Shown here: one piece after another, positions 18,939 to 25,952 of the stretch
Numbering within the stretch: the first letter of the stretch is position 1
Layout of the letters: the number at the start of each line of letters is the position of its first letter
Source: JAUXJB01 sp965226855
Lineage (GTDB): Bacteria; Myxococcota_A; UBA9160; SZUA-336
Length of the DNA stretch: 64,000 nt
Direction: 5' to 3'
NCBI GenBank assembly: GCA_965226855.1
Contig: CBDDEE010000031.1
Coordinates: 62,001 to 126,000, forward strand
The notes under the pieces: model-generated
What the model saw: the letters and a program-made list of their open reading frames with translations, nothing else
The model's database searches: none
Told to the model about the DNA's origin: nothing
Program-made: the position numbers and the translations under genes

Positions 18939-19760
18939 TCAGTCCGAACGCGGTTGCACGGGTAGCTCCAGCGTGGCAATGCAGCCGCCTGACGGAGCCC
19001 CACAGATCTGAAGCCTGCCCCTGTGGGCGTGTGCGATGCGCTTGGCCAGTGCGAGGCCAAGCCCGAGGGCGCCCGGCCGCGTCGTGAAGAAGGGAGCAAA
19101 GACCCGTTCGTGGAGCTCGGGCGCAATACCGGCACCCTCATCCAGGATCTGGAAGCGTACCGCGTGGGCCGTCGCGAGCTTCTCGACCAAGAGCTCGACC
19201 GCAGTCCCGCTCGCGCTCGCTTTGAGCGCGTTGTCGAGCAGGGCGGACAGCGCGCGCGGCAGTAACGCCGCGTCGCCGAATACGCTCGGCAGCCCGGGCT
19301 CCAGGGAGACGACGAGCCTCACGCCACGCAGCTCGGCAACACCTCGAAGAGGCGTAAGCGCCTGCTCGACAATCTCGGCGACGGGAACCTCGCGGGCTTT
19401 CAGCGTGCCCCGCGAGAGGTCGAACATGCCCTGTACCACGCTCGCAATGCGGCGGCCGAGCGCGTACAGACGCTGGTCCTCGGAGTCCGGCGGCTGGCTC
19501 CCCTCGATGCGCATCTGGAGTCGACCCATGAGTGCAGCGAGGGGGTTGTTGATCGCATCCGCGACGTCGCTCGCGAGCTCCGTCTGGGTGGCCAGGCGCT
19601 CCATCTCGATCAGCTCTCGATGGGACTCGCGCAGGTCCCAGCCCGTCGGGTCTAGCGGCTGCCCGAGCTTCCCCCCCACACCATCGACGTCTGTCACGGC
19701 AGGCGTGCCGCGACTCCGGAACGCGCCCACAAGCCGCGTTCCAATCGTGCGCCTTTCCAT
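18939..19760 (-). CDS. Histidine-kinase-like protein lacking the phospho-acceptor His
   Basis: A 273-residue cytoplasmic protein laid out like a HisKA-HATPase sensor kinase without sensor domain. The dimerisation helix reads SDVADAINNPLAALMGRL where active kinases have VAHEINNPL. The His is Asp (codon 19557-19559) and the next Glu is Ala. The ATPase domain looks intact: N box RALSALLDNALKAS, G1 LDEGAGI and APFFTTRPGALGLGLALAKR. It may therefore be a pseudokinase, a scaffold, or phosphorylated elsewhere. The start ATG at 19760 follows AGGGGAG. A 21-bp tandem array begins 15 bp upstream of the start codon. Confidence 0.82.
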   Translation of the reverse strand: MERRTIGTRLVGAFRSRGTPAVTDVDGVGGKLGQPLDPTGWDLRESHRELIEMERLATQTELASDVADAINNPLAALMGRLQMRIEGSQPPDSEDQRLYALGRRIASVVQGMFDLSRGTLKAREVPVAEIVEQALTPLRGVAELRGVRLVVSLEPGLPSVFGDAALLPRALSALLDNALKASASGTAVELLVEKLATAHAVRFQILDEGAGIAPELHERVFAPFFTTRPGALGLGLALAKRIAHAHRGRLQICGAPSGGCIATLELPVQPRSD

Positions 19761-19774
19761 CCAGACTCCCCTGG

Positions 19775-19980
19775 GGGGGAGAGTGTCCCCTCGTCGGGGG
19801 AGAGTGTCCCCTCGTCGGGGGAGAGTGTCCCCTCGTCGGGGGAGAGTGTCCCCTCGTCGGGGGAGAGTGTCCCCTCGTCGGGGGAGAGTGTCCCCTCGTC
19901 GGGGGAGAGTGTCCCCTCGTCGGGGGAGACGAGTGCGTCGGGGGAGACAATCCGTCGGGGGAGAGTGCGGGGGAGAGTGG
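19775..19980. repeat. 21-bp tandem repeat array between divergent genes
   Basis: Seven perfect head-to-tail copies of a 21-bp unit run from 19775 to 19921; each starts GGGGGAGAGTG and ends TCCCCTCGTC. Four shorter degenerate units (18, 17, 12 and 12 bp) follow to 19980. Each unit contains GGGGA and TCCCC, able to pair as a small hairpin. As 21 is a multiple of three, long frames cross it in several registers, but none has homology to support coding. The array fills most of the 324-bp gap between the kinase-like gene and the selenoprotein-like gene. It might influence expression of either or be a neutral minisatellite. Confidence 0.95.
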
Positions 19981-20084
19981 TGGACGATAGCAACAATCCG
20001 GCCGGAGTGGAGGGGACGCCCCCTCATCCGTCGCGCATACGCTGTGGTAGGCTCCGGCGGTCCATCGAGGCGGGAGGAGAGCCC

Positions 20085-20696
20085 GTGAAGCCGCTCAAGT
20101 TCATCGTCTGGTCCGACTACCTCTGACCCTGGTGCCACAACGCGGCGGTGCGCCTGCGTGGGATCCAGCAGGAGTTCGGGGACCAGGTGGAGTTCGAGTG
20201 GCGCAGCTTTCTGCTGCGTCCCCATCCCGATGAGAAGCGCGACCTAGAGCGCTTCCGCACGTACACCCAGTCATGGCTGCGCCCGGCTTCGGACGAGGAC
20301 AGCGCCGAGTTCAATGTCTGGAGCAGCGACGAGGGCCCGCCCAGCCACAGCGTGCCGCCGCACCTCGTAGCCAAGGCTGCCGCGCGTCTAGGACCCGACG
20401 CCTTCGAGGAGATCCACGAGCGGCTCCTGAGTGCCTACTTCGTAGACAACCGCGACATCACCAACCCGGAGACGCTCCGTTCCATCTGGAAGGACGCGGG
20501 GCTCCCGGAAAGAGAGCTGGGCCGTGCCGAAGACCCCGACCTGCTGAAGGAGGTCATCGACCAGCACAACGAGGCGATCTCCCTCGGGGTGACCGGGGTG
20601 CCGGCGGTGCAGCTCGAAGGACAACCCGCCGCCATCACCGGTGCCCACCCCCGCGAGCTCTACCGGCGCTGGATCCAGAAGACCCTCGAGCGCTAG
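20085..20696 (+). CDS. DsbA/FrnE-family thiol oxidoreductase, probable selenoprotein (UPWC)
   Basis: A 203-residue thioredoxin-fold protein of the DsbA/FrnE type. GTG at 20085 follows GGGAGGAG and gives VKPLKFIVWSDYL, then TGA (20124-20126), then PWC. Relatives have CPWC here, so the TGA replaces exactly the first catalytic Cys. After it the frame stays open to 20696 with family blocks: FEWRSFLLRPH, FEEIHERLLSAYFVDNRDI, GLPERELG and the cis-Pro region GVTGVPAVQLEGQ. A hairpin 3' of the TGA has SECIS-like geometry. Selenocysteine at residue 14 (U-x-x-C) is the best reading; a nonsense mutation is the alternative. The sel genes are not in this window. The protein is probably cytosolic, as there is no signal peptide. 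Confidence 0.85.
20135..20161 (+). promoter_or_regulatory. SECIS-like hairpin for the UGA at 20124
   Basis: CCAC (20135-20138) pairs with GTGG (20158-20161). After a three-base bulge (AAC), GC and GGCG (20142-20147) pair with CGCC and GC (20151-20157, one-base bulge T), leaving a GTG apical loop (20148-20150). The loop starts 21 bases after the TGA and begins with G preceded by G. From memory, bacterial SECIS rules ask for an apical loop about 16-37 bases after the UGA with a G at its start. Pairing was done by eye. Confidence 0.6.
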
Positions 20697-20712
20697 AAGT
20701 AGGATCTCCCCT

Positions 20713-20790
20713 GCAAGCCCCGCGACCGCGGGCCGCGCAACGAAGGCCTAAGGCCCTGAGCGGAGGCGGGTGGCCGCTCCACCGGCGCGG
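20713..20790. repeat. Intergenic palindromic repeat, copy 3 (truncated)
   Basis: GCAAGCCCCGCGACCGCGGG, then CGAAGGCCTAAGGCCCTGAG, CGGAGGCGGGTGGCCGCTCC and GCGCGG. It matches the family up to GGGTGG; the terminal GGGACCC part is missing and replaced by the solitary 18-base arm at 20796. It begins 16 bp after the stop of the DsbA-like gene. Confidence 0.75.
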
Positions 20791-20795
20791 AAGTC

Positions 20796-20813
20796 GGAAC
20801 TTGGGGACGGTCC
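20796..20813. repeat. Single arm of the GGAACTTGGGGACGGTCC element
   Basis: Identical to the 18-base left arm of the inverted-repeat element at 4385-4402. No inverted partner is found in the next 60 bases. A short perfect hairpin, GCGTCCCGCC/TACGCGGGAC-like, follows at 20822-20841 and leads into repeat copy 4. Confidence 0.8.
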
Positions 20814-20854
20814 TTATCTGCGCGTCCCGCCTACGCGGGACTTGCAGGCAAGAT

Positions 20855-20946
20855 GCAAGCGCCGCGAACGCGGCGCGCGCAGCGAAGGCCGAAGGCCTGA
20901 GCGGAGGCGGGTGGCGCGCGACCGCTCGCGCGCCGGGTCCCGCAAG
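20855..20946. repeat. Intergenic palindromic repeat, copy 4 (complete)
   Basis: GCAAGCGCCGCGAACGCGGC, GCAGCGAAGGCCGAAGGCC, TGAGCGGAGGCGGGTGG, core CGCGCGACCGCTCGCGCG and end CCGGGTCCCGCAAG. The last base is directly next to the TGA stop (20947-20949) of the minus-strand protease gene. Confidence 0.85.
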
Positions 20947-21891
20947 TCAGAGCGTCCGCAGCACGCCCTGGCCACGCCCGGGATCGATGAACAGTACCGT
21001 GCCCTGAAGGAAGTCTGCGCCGAGCAGATTGAACTCCCCGAAGTCGACGACAAAATTCCGGCGCTCGACGTGTCCCAGGGTGAGCGAGTCGAGCACGACG
21101 CTCTTGACATATGCCAGCTCTGCACGCGACGCGTCGAGCCGAGTCGAGGCCCGACCGTACACCGGTCGTTCGAAGCCGCCGTCCGGTTGCACGGTGGTGG
21201 GCACCGCTCCGCTGTCGATCACGAAGCGGGCGGCCCGGCCCTCGATCGACAGCTCGGCGACGAAGGTACCGTCGAGGTCGAGCACGCCAAAGATCGTGTC
21301 CCTGGCCCCCGACGGTCGGCCCGCCGCAAAGGCCTCGAGCGAGCCGCCGATCCGTAGCACGTCGTTGACGAAGTCGATCTCGAAGGGGGTCTGACTGAGC
21401 ACGTTCATCCCGATGATCCCCGAGATCTCGCGGCCCAGGGCCGCGTGGAGGTGCGAGGTGTCGAGCACGATCGCTTCGAAGTCCGTGTAGATCCAGGAGC
21501 CGATCGAGAGCTCGTCAACGCGCACCAGCGGTCGAACGCCGAACGACGCGTTGATTGCGGTCAGAACCGGCCGCGCGGTCTCGCCGAGTCCGGCTCGCTC
21601 CGCTGCAGCCGGAGCGACGACGGTGTCCCCGGCCCCCGTATCGAGCAGAAACAGCTCCTTGGCAGGGCCGAGCCGAACTTCGACCATGCGATGGGCGCGA
21701 GAGCCTGGCGGCGACCAGAGGGGAACCGCGACCCCGGCGGCGGAAGACAACTCGAGCGTCGGCGTCGTCTGGGCGCCAATGGAGGTCAGGCGCACCACCC
21801 CGAGCAGGACCGCGGCCAGTACCAGCCAGCAAGCGATCGACGTGAGCACGCTCTGCCCCTCGCACCCCTTGGTCGGCTGCCGTTCATCCAT
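20947..21891 (-). CDS. Membrane-anchored retropepsin-like aspartic protease
   Basis: A 314-residue protein with one N-terminal membrane segment (about 17-40), the remainder probably periplasmic. Two aspartic-protease active-site signatures occur in one chain: LFLLDTGAGDTVV (Asp84) and RFVIDSGAVPT (Asp226). Each is followed by a flap-like segment and a hydrophobic-Gly turn (ISGIIGMNVL and FNLLGADFL). This suggests a duplicated, single-chain retropepsin fold rather than a homodimer. The start is ATG at 21891; TTG at 21909 is possible. It is divergent from the VWA-domain gene, with only about 60 bp between starts. Substrate unknown. Confidence 0.82.
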   Translation of the reverse strand: MDERQPTKGCEGQSVLTSIACWLVLAAVLLGVVRLTSIGAQTTPTLELSSAAGVAVPLWSPPGSRAHRMVEVRLGPAKELFLLDTGAGDTVVAPAAAERAGLGETARPVLTAINASFGVRPLVRVDELSIGSWIYTDFEAIVLDTSHLHAALGREISGIIGMNVLSQTPFEIDFVNDVLRIGGSLEAFAAGRPSGARDTIFGVLDLDGTFVAELSIEGRAARFVIDSGAVPTTVQPDGGFERPVYGRASTRLDASRAELAYVKSVVLDSLTLGHVERRNFVVDFGEFNLLGADFLQGTVLFIDPGRGQGVLRTL

Positions 21892-21952
21892 ATTCCTCGT
21901 ATCGACCAAACACCTACTTAAACTCCCGGCTCAATCTTCCGAAGTGTTCCGT

Positions 21953-23146
21953 ATGGGGAGGGACTCTTTCGGGCCGGTGAGCCTCGTCGCGATCTCGTGG
22001 CTCGTGCTCACGGCAGCGCCGGTGTGGGCTGAGGAGCGCATCTGGCTCGACATCGAGTTCCCCGCCGACGAGGAGCGCGTGACGGAGCTGATCCCCTTGC
22101 TCGAGGTGAGGGGACGTGCGGTTGCGGGTCCGGTCACTCCCTACGATCTGGTCATCGCCCTGGACCTCTCCGCGAGCACGCTGCTCCCCGCCGGCCACGA
22201 CATCGATGGAGACGGCATCGTCGGCCAGCTGCGCAAGGGGGCATTTCGGATGGGTCGCCAGCGTCCCAAGAAGTGGACGACCGACCCCGGTGACACGATC
22301 GCGCGGGCGGAGCTGCTCGCAGCCCGTCGCCTGCTCCGGCGACTCGACGAACGCTGGACGCAGGTCTCGCTGGTCACCTTCGCAGGGACCTCCCGCGTAC
22401 GTGCTCGGCTTGGGAACCCCGAGGACGCGCTCATGGCCCTGGACCGCGTGAAGGTCACGCGCAGCTTGAGTGGGACAAACATCTCGTCTGCTATCCGCGT
22501 CGGGATCCGAGCGCTGCGCAACAGCCCGCCGGACCGCGAACGCATCCTCGTGATCCTCTCGGACGGCTATCCGACGGCACCCGCGCCCGAGTTCCACGCC
22601 CGAAATGCGGCGCTGCGCGCGGCCAAGCGCGCGGCAGAGCTGGGGATTCGCATCTACACCTTCGCGCTCGGAGACGGCGGGCTGGAGCGGCCCGACGTGC
22701 TGGAGCAGCTGGCAACCAGCACCGGTGGCAAGTTCTTCGAGGTCCGGGATCCGGGGGAGATCGTCCGGCACCTGCCGCGGCTCGACGTGGCCCTACTCGC
22801 AAATGTGAAGCTCACGAATCGGACCAACGGAGCCGAGGGCCGCGCCGTGCGCGTGTTCGGCGATGGCTCGTTTGACGGCTACGTGCGTCTTCAGACCGGC
22901 AAGAACGCGCTCGTCGTCGAGGCGAGCGCGCCGGATGGCGAGCAGTTTCGCGTTGAGCGCACGGTCTACTACCAGGCTCCGACCAGCACCACCCTCGGCG
23001 ACCTCAAGCGAGCGACCGAGCTCAGCGAAGCCCTCCGCGCCCGCACCACCGAAACCGAGCTCGCCGCCCGAGCGGGAACCCGATCCCTGTACCGCACCCT
23101 CGAAATCGAGCTCGACGCCCCCTCACCCGAGGTCGCAGCGCAATAG
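21953..23146 (+). CDS. Exported von Willebrand factor A-domain protein
   Basis: A 397-residue protein with a signal peptide (residues 1-26, cut near VWAEE). The VWA domain has a complete MIDAS: ALDLSAST (Asp71, Ser73, Ser75), a Thr in LSGTNISSAI, and Asp in ILSDGYPTAP. An EF-hand-like acidic loop (DIDGDGIVG) sits just after the first MIDAS strand and could bind calcium. The C-terminal 130 residues look like a beta-rich domain followed by a charged tail. The start ATG at 21953 gives the signal peptide. Role unknown: surface adhesion or protein complex assembly are usual for the family. Confidence 0.85.
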   Translation: MGRDSFGPVSLVAISWLVLTAAPVWAEERIWLDIEFPADEERVTELIPLLEVRGRAVAGPVTPYDLVIALDLSASTLLPAGHDIDGDGIVGQLRKGAFRMGRQRPKKWTTDPGDTIARAELLAARRLLRRLDERWTQVSLVTFAGTSRVRARLGNPEDALMALDRVKVTRSLSGTNISSAIRVGIRALRNSPPDRERILVILSDGYPTAPAPEFHARNAALRAAKRAAELGIRIYTFALGDGGLERPDVLEQLATSTGGKFFEVRDPGEIVRHLPRLDVALLANVKLTNRTNGAEGRAVRVFGDGSFDGYVRLQTGKNALVVEASAPDGEQFRVERTVYYQAPTSTTLGDLKRATELSEALRARTTETELAARAGTRSLYRTLEIELDAPSPEVAAQ

Positions 23147-23160
23147 AGAGGACCGAGCGC

Positions 23161-23841
23161 TCACATGTCGCGAGCGGACTCCGGGAAGACTCCGAGGTAG
23201 GCGAGGCAGGTGTGGGTGAGCTCTGTCGTGATCTCGCGCTCGCTCCAGACGCGGCTCGATACCTCTACGTGATCGTCGAAGAGGACGCGGTGCATGAGGA
23301 CGCTCGTAATCAGGCGGCCCACGAACTCGGCCGCGTTGGCCGGCTCTGGGTGCAGGAACTCGCGGCGGCGCGCGATCATGAGGGCCACGAAGCCCTCGTT
23401 GAGCTGCCGAAAGTAGCGCTGGGTGCGCGCCGCGAAGCCGCGGTCGTGGGCCATGCGTAGAGTGAAGGCCTTGAGCAATCCCACGCGCTCGCTGTAGATC
23501 TGGACCCGGAACGCGATGATGTCCTCCACGATCTCCGATACGCTCGCCTGGCCCCAGCGCTGCGGATCGAGCATCTCCTCCGCGGTCGCCTCCGCCTCGG
23601 ACACGAAGCGCTCATGCAGGGCGCTCAGCAGCCCGTCCTTGTCGCGAAAGCGCGAGTAAAACGCGCCCACCGAAGAATCGGCTCGCTGGGCGATGTCGGC
23701 GACGCCGACGTCCTCCCAACCCTTCTCGGCCAGCAACGCCTCGGCCGCGTCCAGAAGGCGATCGAGGGTGGCGCGACTCCGCGCCTGGTGTGTGGGACGG
23801 ATCCACTCGAGCTGCGGTGCTACGGTCAATTCGCTCTCCAA
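23161..23841 (-). CDS. TetR/AcrR-family transcriptional regulator
   Basis: A 226-residue one-component repressor. The HTH lies at about 15-60 (RATLDRLLDAAEALLAEKGW, then IAQRADSSVGAFYSRFRDKD), with the typical GAFYSRF recognition helix. The C-terminal helical domain is ligand-binding and its effector is unknown. It converges on the VWA gene with a 14-bp gap and lies upstream of the acetate-type symporter operon on the same strand, 150 bp away. That operon is one possible target. AT-rich sequence at 23842-23890 upstream of the gene could hold its promoter. Confidence 0.92.
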   Translation of the reverse strand: MESELTVAPQLEWIRPTHQARSRATLDRLLDAAEALLAEKGWEDVGVADIAQRADSSVGAFYSRFRDKDGLLSALHERFVSEAEATAEEMLDPQRWGQASVSEIVEDIIAFRVQIYSERVGLLKAFTLRMAHDRGFAARTQRYFRQLNEGFVALMIARRREFLHPEPANAAEFVGRLITSVLMHRVLFDDHVEVSSRVWSEREITTELTHTCLAYLGVFPESARDM

Positions 23842-23915
23842 ACACGAACGGGAATTCTGATTCGGATTTTCGCAAACCCGATTCCAATGTCAAGAGAAAC
23901 GAGCGCATATCGACT

Positions 23916-23992
23916 GCAAGCACCGCGAAGCGGCGCGCGCAGCGAGCCGTAGGCGAGCGTAGGCGCGCCGCTTCGCGGCCGCCCGCGCCGGA
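23916..23992. repeat. Intergenic palindromic repeat, copy 5 (divergent)
   Basis: GCAAGCACCGCGAAGCGGCG, CGCAGCGAGCCGTAGGCGAG, GCGCGCCGCTTCGCGGCCGC and ending GCGCCGGAT. The conserved ends are recognisable, while the middle differs and GGGACCC is lost. It stops at the TAA (23994-23996) of the symporter gene. Confidence 0.7.
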
Positions 23993-23993
23993 T

Positions 23994-25685
23994 TTAGCGC
24001 GGGGAGGAAGGTAGCCGGATGTCTTCTACGAGCTGCTGGACCTCGGCGGGAGGTGGGGGGGTCAGGCCACTCACGACCAGGGTCACGGCGAAGTTGAGGA
24101 GCATTCCGACCGTCCCGATCCCCTCCGGGCTGATTCCCAGCAGCCACTCCGCCGGCCCGGCTTCCGGCCGTGCGGTGAAGTACACGATATAGGCCCCGGT
24201 GAAGCCGATCCCCGAGAGCATGCCAGAGATCGCACCCTCCTTGGTCACCCGCTTGCTGAACACGCCGAGCACCAAGATCGGGAAGAAGCTCGAGGCGGCC
24301 AGCCCGAAGGCGTAAGCGACTACCTGGGCCACAAAGCCGGGCGGATTGATGCCGAAGTAGCCCGCCACGAGTACGGCAGCGCCCGCGGCCACGCGGGCCA
24401 GCAACAGCTCCCGCCTGTCACTCATGCCGGGAGTAAAGATGGATTTGAACAGGTCGTGCGAGATCGAAGAGGAGATCACGAGCAGCAGACCCGCCGCCGT
24501 CGACAGGGCCGCAGCCAGACCGCCGGCGGCCACGAGGGCAACGACCCAGGCAGGCAGCTGTGCAATCTCCGGGTTTGCCAGCACGATGATGTCGCGGTCC
24601 ACGTGAAGCTCGTTGGTGGCGGCGTCGGGTGCATAGCTGATCACGCCGTCCCCATCCCTGTCTTCGAAGCGGATCAGCCCGGTCTTCTCCCAGTTCGAGA
24701 ACCAGACCGGCGCCTCGGCGTACGCAGTCCCGTGCAGCGTCTGGATCATGTTCGCCCGCGCAAACGTCGCCACGGCCGGCGCCGTGGTGTAGAGCAGGCC
24801 GATGAAAATGAGCGCCCACATCACGCTCCAGCGCGCGGCGCGCGCGCTCTGCACCGTGTAGAAGCGAATCAACACGTGGGGCAAGCCGGCGGTTCCGGCC
24901 ATGAGCGCTAGCGTGATCGCGAACACGTCGAGCATGCCCTTCTTTCCCGCAACGAAGGCGGCCGTGTACTCGGGGAAGCCGAGATCTCGATGGATCTGAT
25001 CGATCGTCTCGAGCAGGTAGATTCCCGCGTTGGGGCCGCTCGAAACCGTCGAGCCGAAGCCGAGCTGCGGGATCGGGTTTCCCGTCATGGCCATGGAGAT
25101 GGCGCCTGCGGGAATCAGGTAGGCAATGATGAGCACGGTATACTGCGCGACTTGGGTGTACGTAATGCCGCGCATGCCGCCGAGCGTCGCGTACAGGAAG
25201 ACGAGCGCCATCCCGATCACGACGCCGGTGTCGACGGGAACCTCGAGAAAGCGCGAGAAGACGATCCCGACGCCGCGCATCTGACCGGCGACATAAGTAA
25301 ACGACACGAAGATCGCGCAGCCCACAGAGACCACGCGCGCGAACTGCGAGTAGTACCGCTCACCGACGAACTCCGGCACCGTGTACTTGCCGTATTTCCG
25401 GAGATAGGGAGCGAGCAGCAAGGCGAGCAGCACGTAGCCGCCCGTCCAGCCCATGAGGTAGATCGTTCCTGTGTACCCCATGAAAGAAATGAGCCCCGCC
25501 ATCGAAATGAACGAGGCAGCGCTCATCCAGTCGGCGCCCGTCGCCATCCCGTTGGCCACGGCGGACACGCCCTGCCCCGCCACGTAGAAGTCCGAGGTCG
25601 AGCGCACGCGGCTCCAGATGGCGATGCTGATGTAGAGCGCGAAGCTGAGCCCGATGATCAGGTAGGTCCAGCTCTGGATCCCCAT
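23994..25685 (-). CDS. SSS-family cation/acetate-type symporter
   Basis: A 563-residue inner-membrane Na+/solute symporter with about 13 helices, close to the ActP (acetate permease) branch. Blocks seen: STSDFYVAGQGVSAVANGMA, GADWMSAASFISMAGLI, ARVVSVGCAIFVSFTYVAGQ, LPHVLIRFYTVQSARAARWS and AGGLAAALSTAAGLLLVISS. An extra hydrophilic loop (about residues 330-375) contains an EF-hand-like DRDGDGVISY. Directly upstream is its DUF4212 small subunit. The acyl-CoA dehydrogenase comes before that, so short-chain carboxylate uptake is plausible but inferred. Confidence 0.9.
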   Translation of the reverse strand: MGIQSWTYLIIGLSFALYISIAIWSRVRSTSDFYVAGQGVSAVANGMATGADWMSAASFISMAGLISFMGYTGTIYLMGWTGGYVLLALLLAPYLRKYGKYTVPEFVGERYYSQFARVVSVGCAIFVSFTYVAGQMRGVGIVFSRFLEVPVDTGVVIGMALVFLYATLGGMRGITYTQVAQYTVLIIAYLIPAGAISMAMTGNPIPQLGFGSTVSSGPNAGIYLLETIDQIHRDLGFPEYTAAFVAGKKGMLDVFAITLALMAGTAGLPHVLIRFYTVQSARAARWSVMWALIFIGLLYTTAPAVATFARANMIQTLHGTAYAEAPVWFSNWEKTGLIRFEDRDGDGVISYAPDAATNELHVDRDIIVLANPEIAQLPAWVVALVAAGGLAAALSTAAGLLLVISSSISHDLFKSIFTPGMSDRRELLLARVAAGAAVLVAGYFGINPPGFVAQVVAYAFGLAASSFFPILVLGVFSKRVTKEGAISGMLSGIGFTGAYIVYFTARPEAGPAEWLLGISPEGIGTVGMLLNFAVTLVVSGLTPPPPAEVQQLVEDIRLPSSPR

Positions 25686-25694
25686 GCGAGAGCC

Positions 25695-25952
25695 TCAGTC
25701 GACGTTGTAGCGACGATCGATCCGGTCCATTTGGCGTGCGTACACCAGGATGAGCACGATGAAGATGTAGATCGAGCCCTGCTGTGCGAACCAGAAGCCG
25801 AGCGGGAAGCCGCCGAGCGAGAGGTTGTTCAGGGGCTCCACGAAGAAGATCCCCAGGCCAAAAGAAGACACGAACCAGATGCTGAGCAGGGCGACCAGGA
25901 GCCTGACGTTTGCGCGCCAGTACCCTCTGGGGTCGCTTCTGGGCGCTCCCAC
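25695..25952 (-). CDS. DUF4212 symporter small subunit
   Basis: An 85-residue protein with two membrane helices. The signature YWRANVRLLVALLSIWFVSS, then GFPLGFWFAQQGSIYIFIVL and YARQMDRID near the end, is the standard small subunit paired with SSS symporters. Its GTG start shares a base with the TAG stop of the upstream acyl-CoA dehydrogenase (TAGTG), and its stop lies 9 bp before the symporter start, so the three genes form a tight operon. Confidence 0.9.
   Translation of the reverse strand: MGAPRSDPRGYWRANVRLLVALLSIWFVSSFGLGIFFVEPLNNLSLGGFPLGFWFAQQGSIYIFIVLILVYARQMDRIDRRYNVD

Noticed and set aside
19775..19980. CRISPR array
   Set aside because: The units are directly adjacent with no spacers, and no cas gene is nearby.
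19694..20225. Proteins with PRRGDTL or SPDEGTL repeats encoded by the tandem array
   Set aside because: The 21-bp period keeps frames open in several registers on both strands. There is no homology, no good ribosome-binding site, and the real kinase-like gene starts at 19760 beyond the array.
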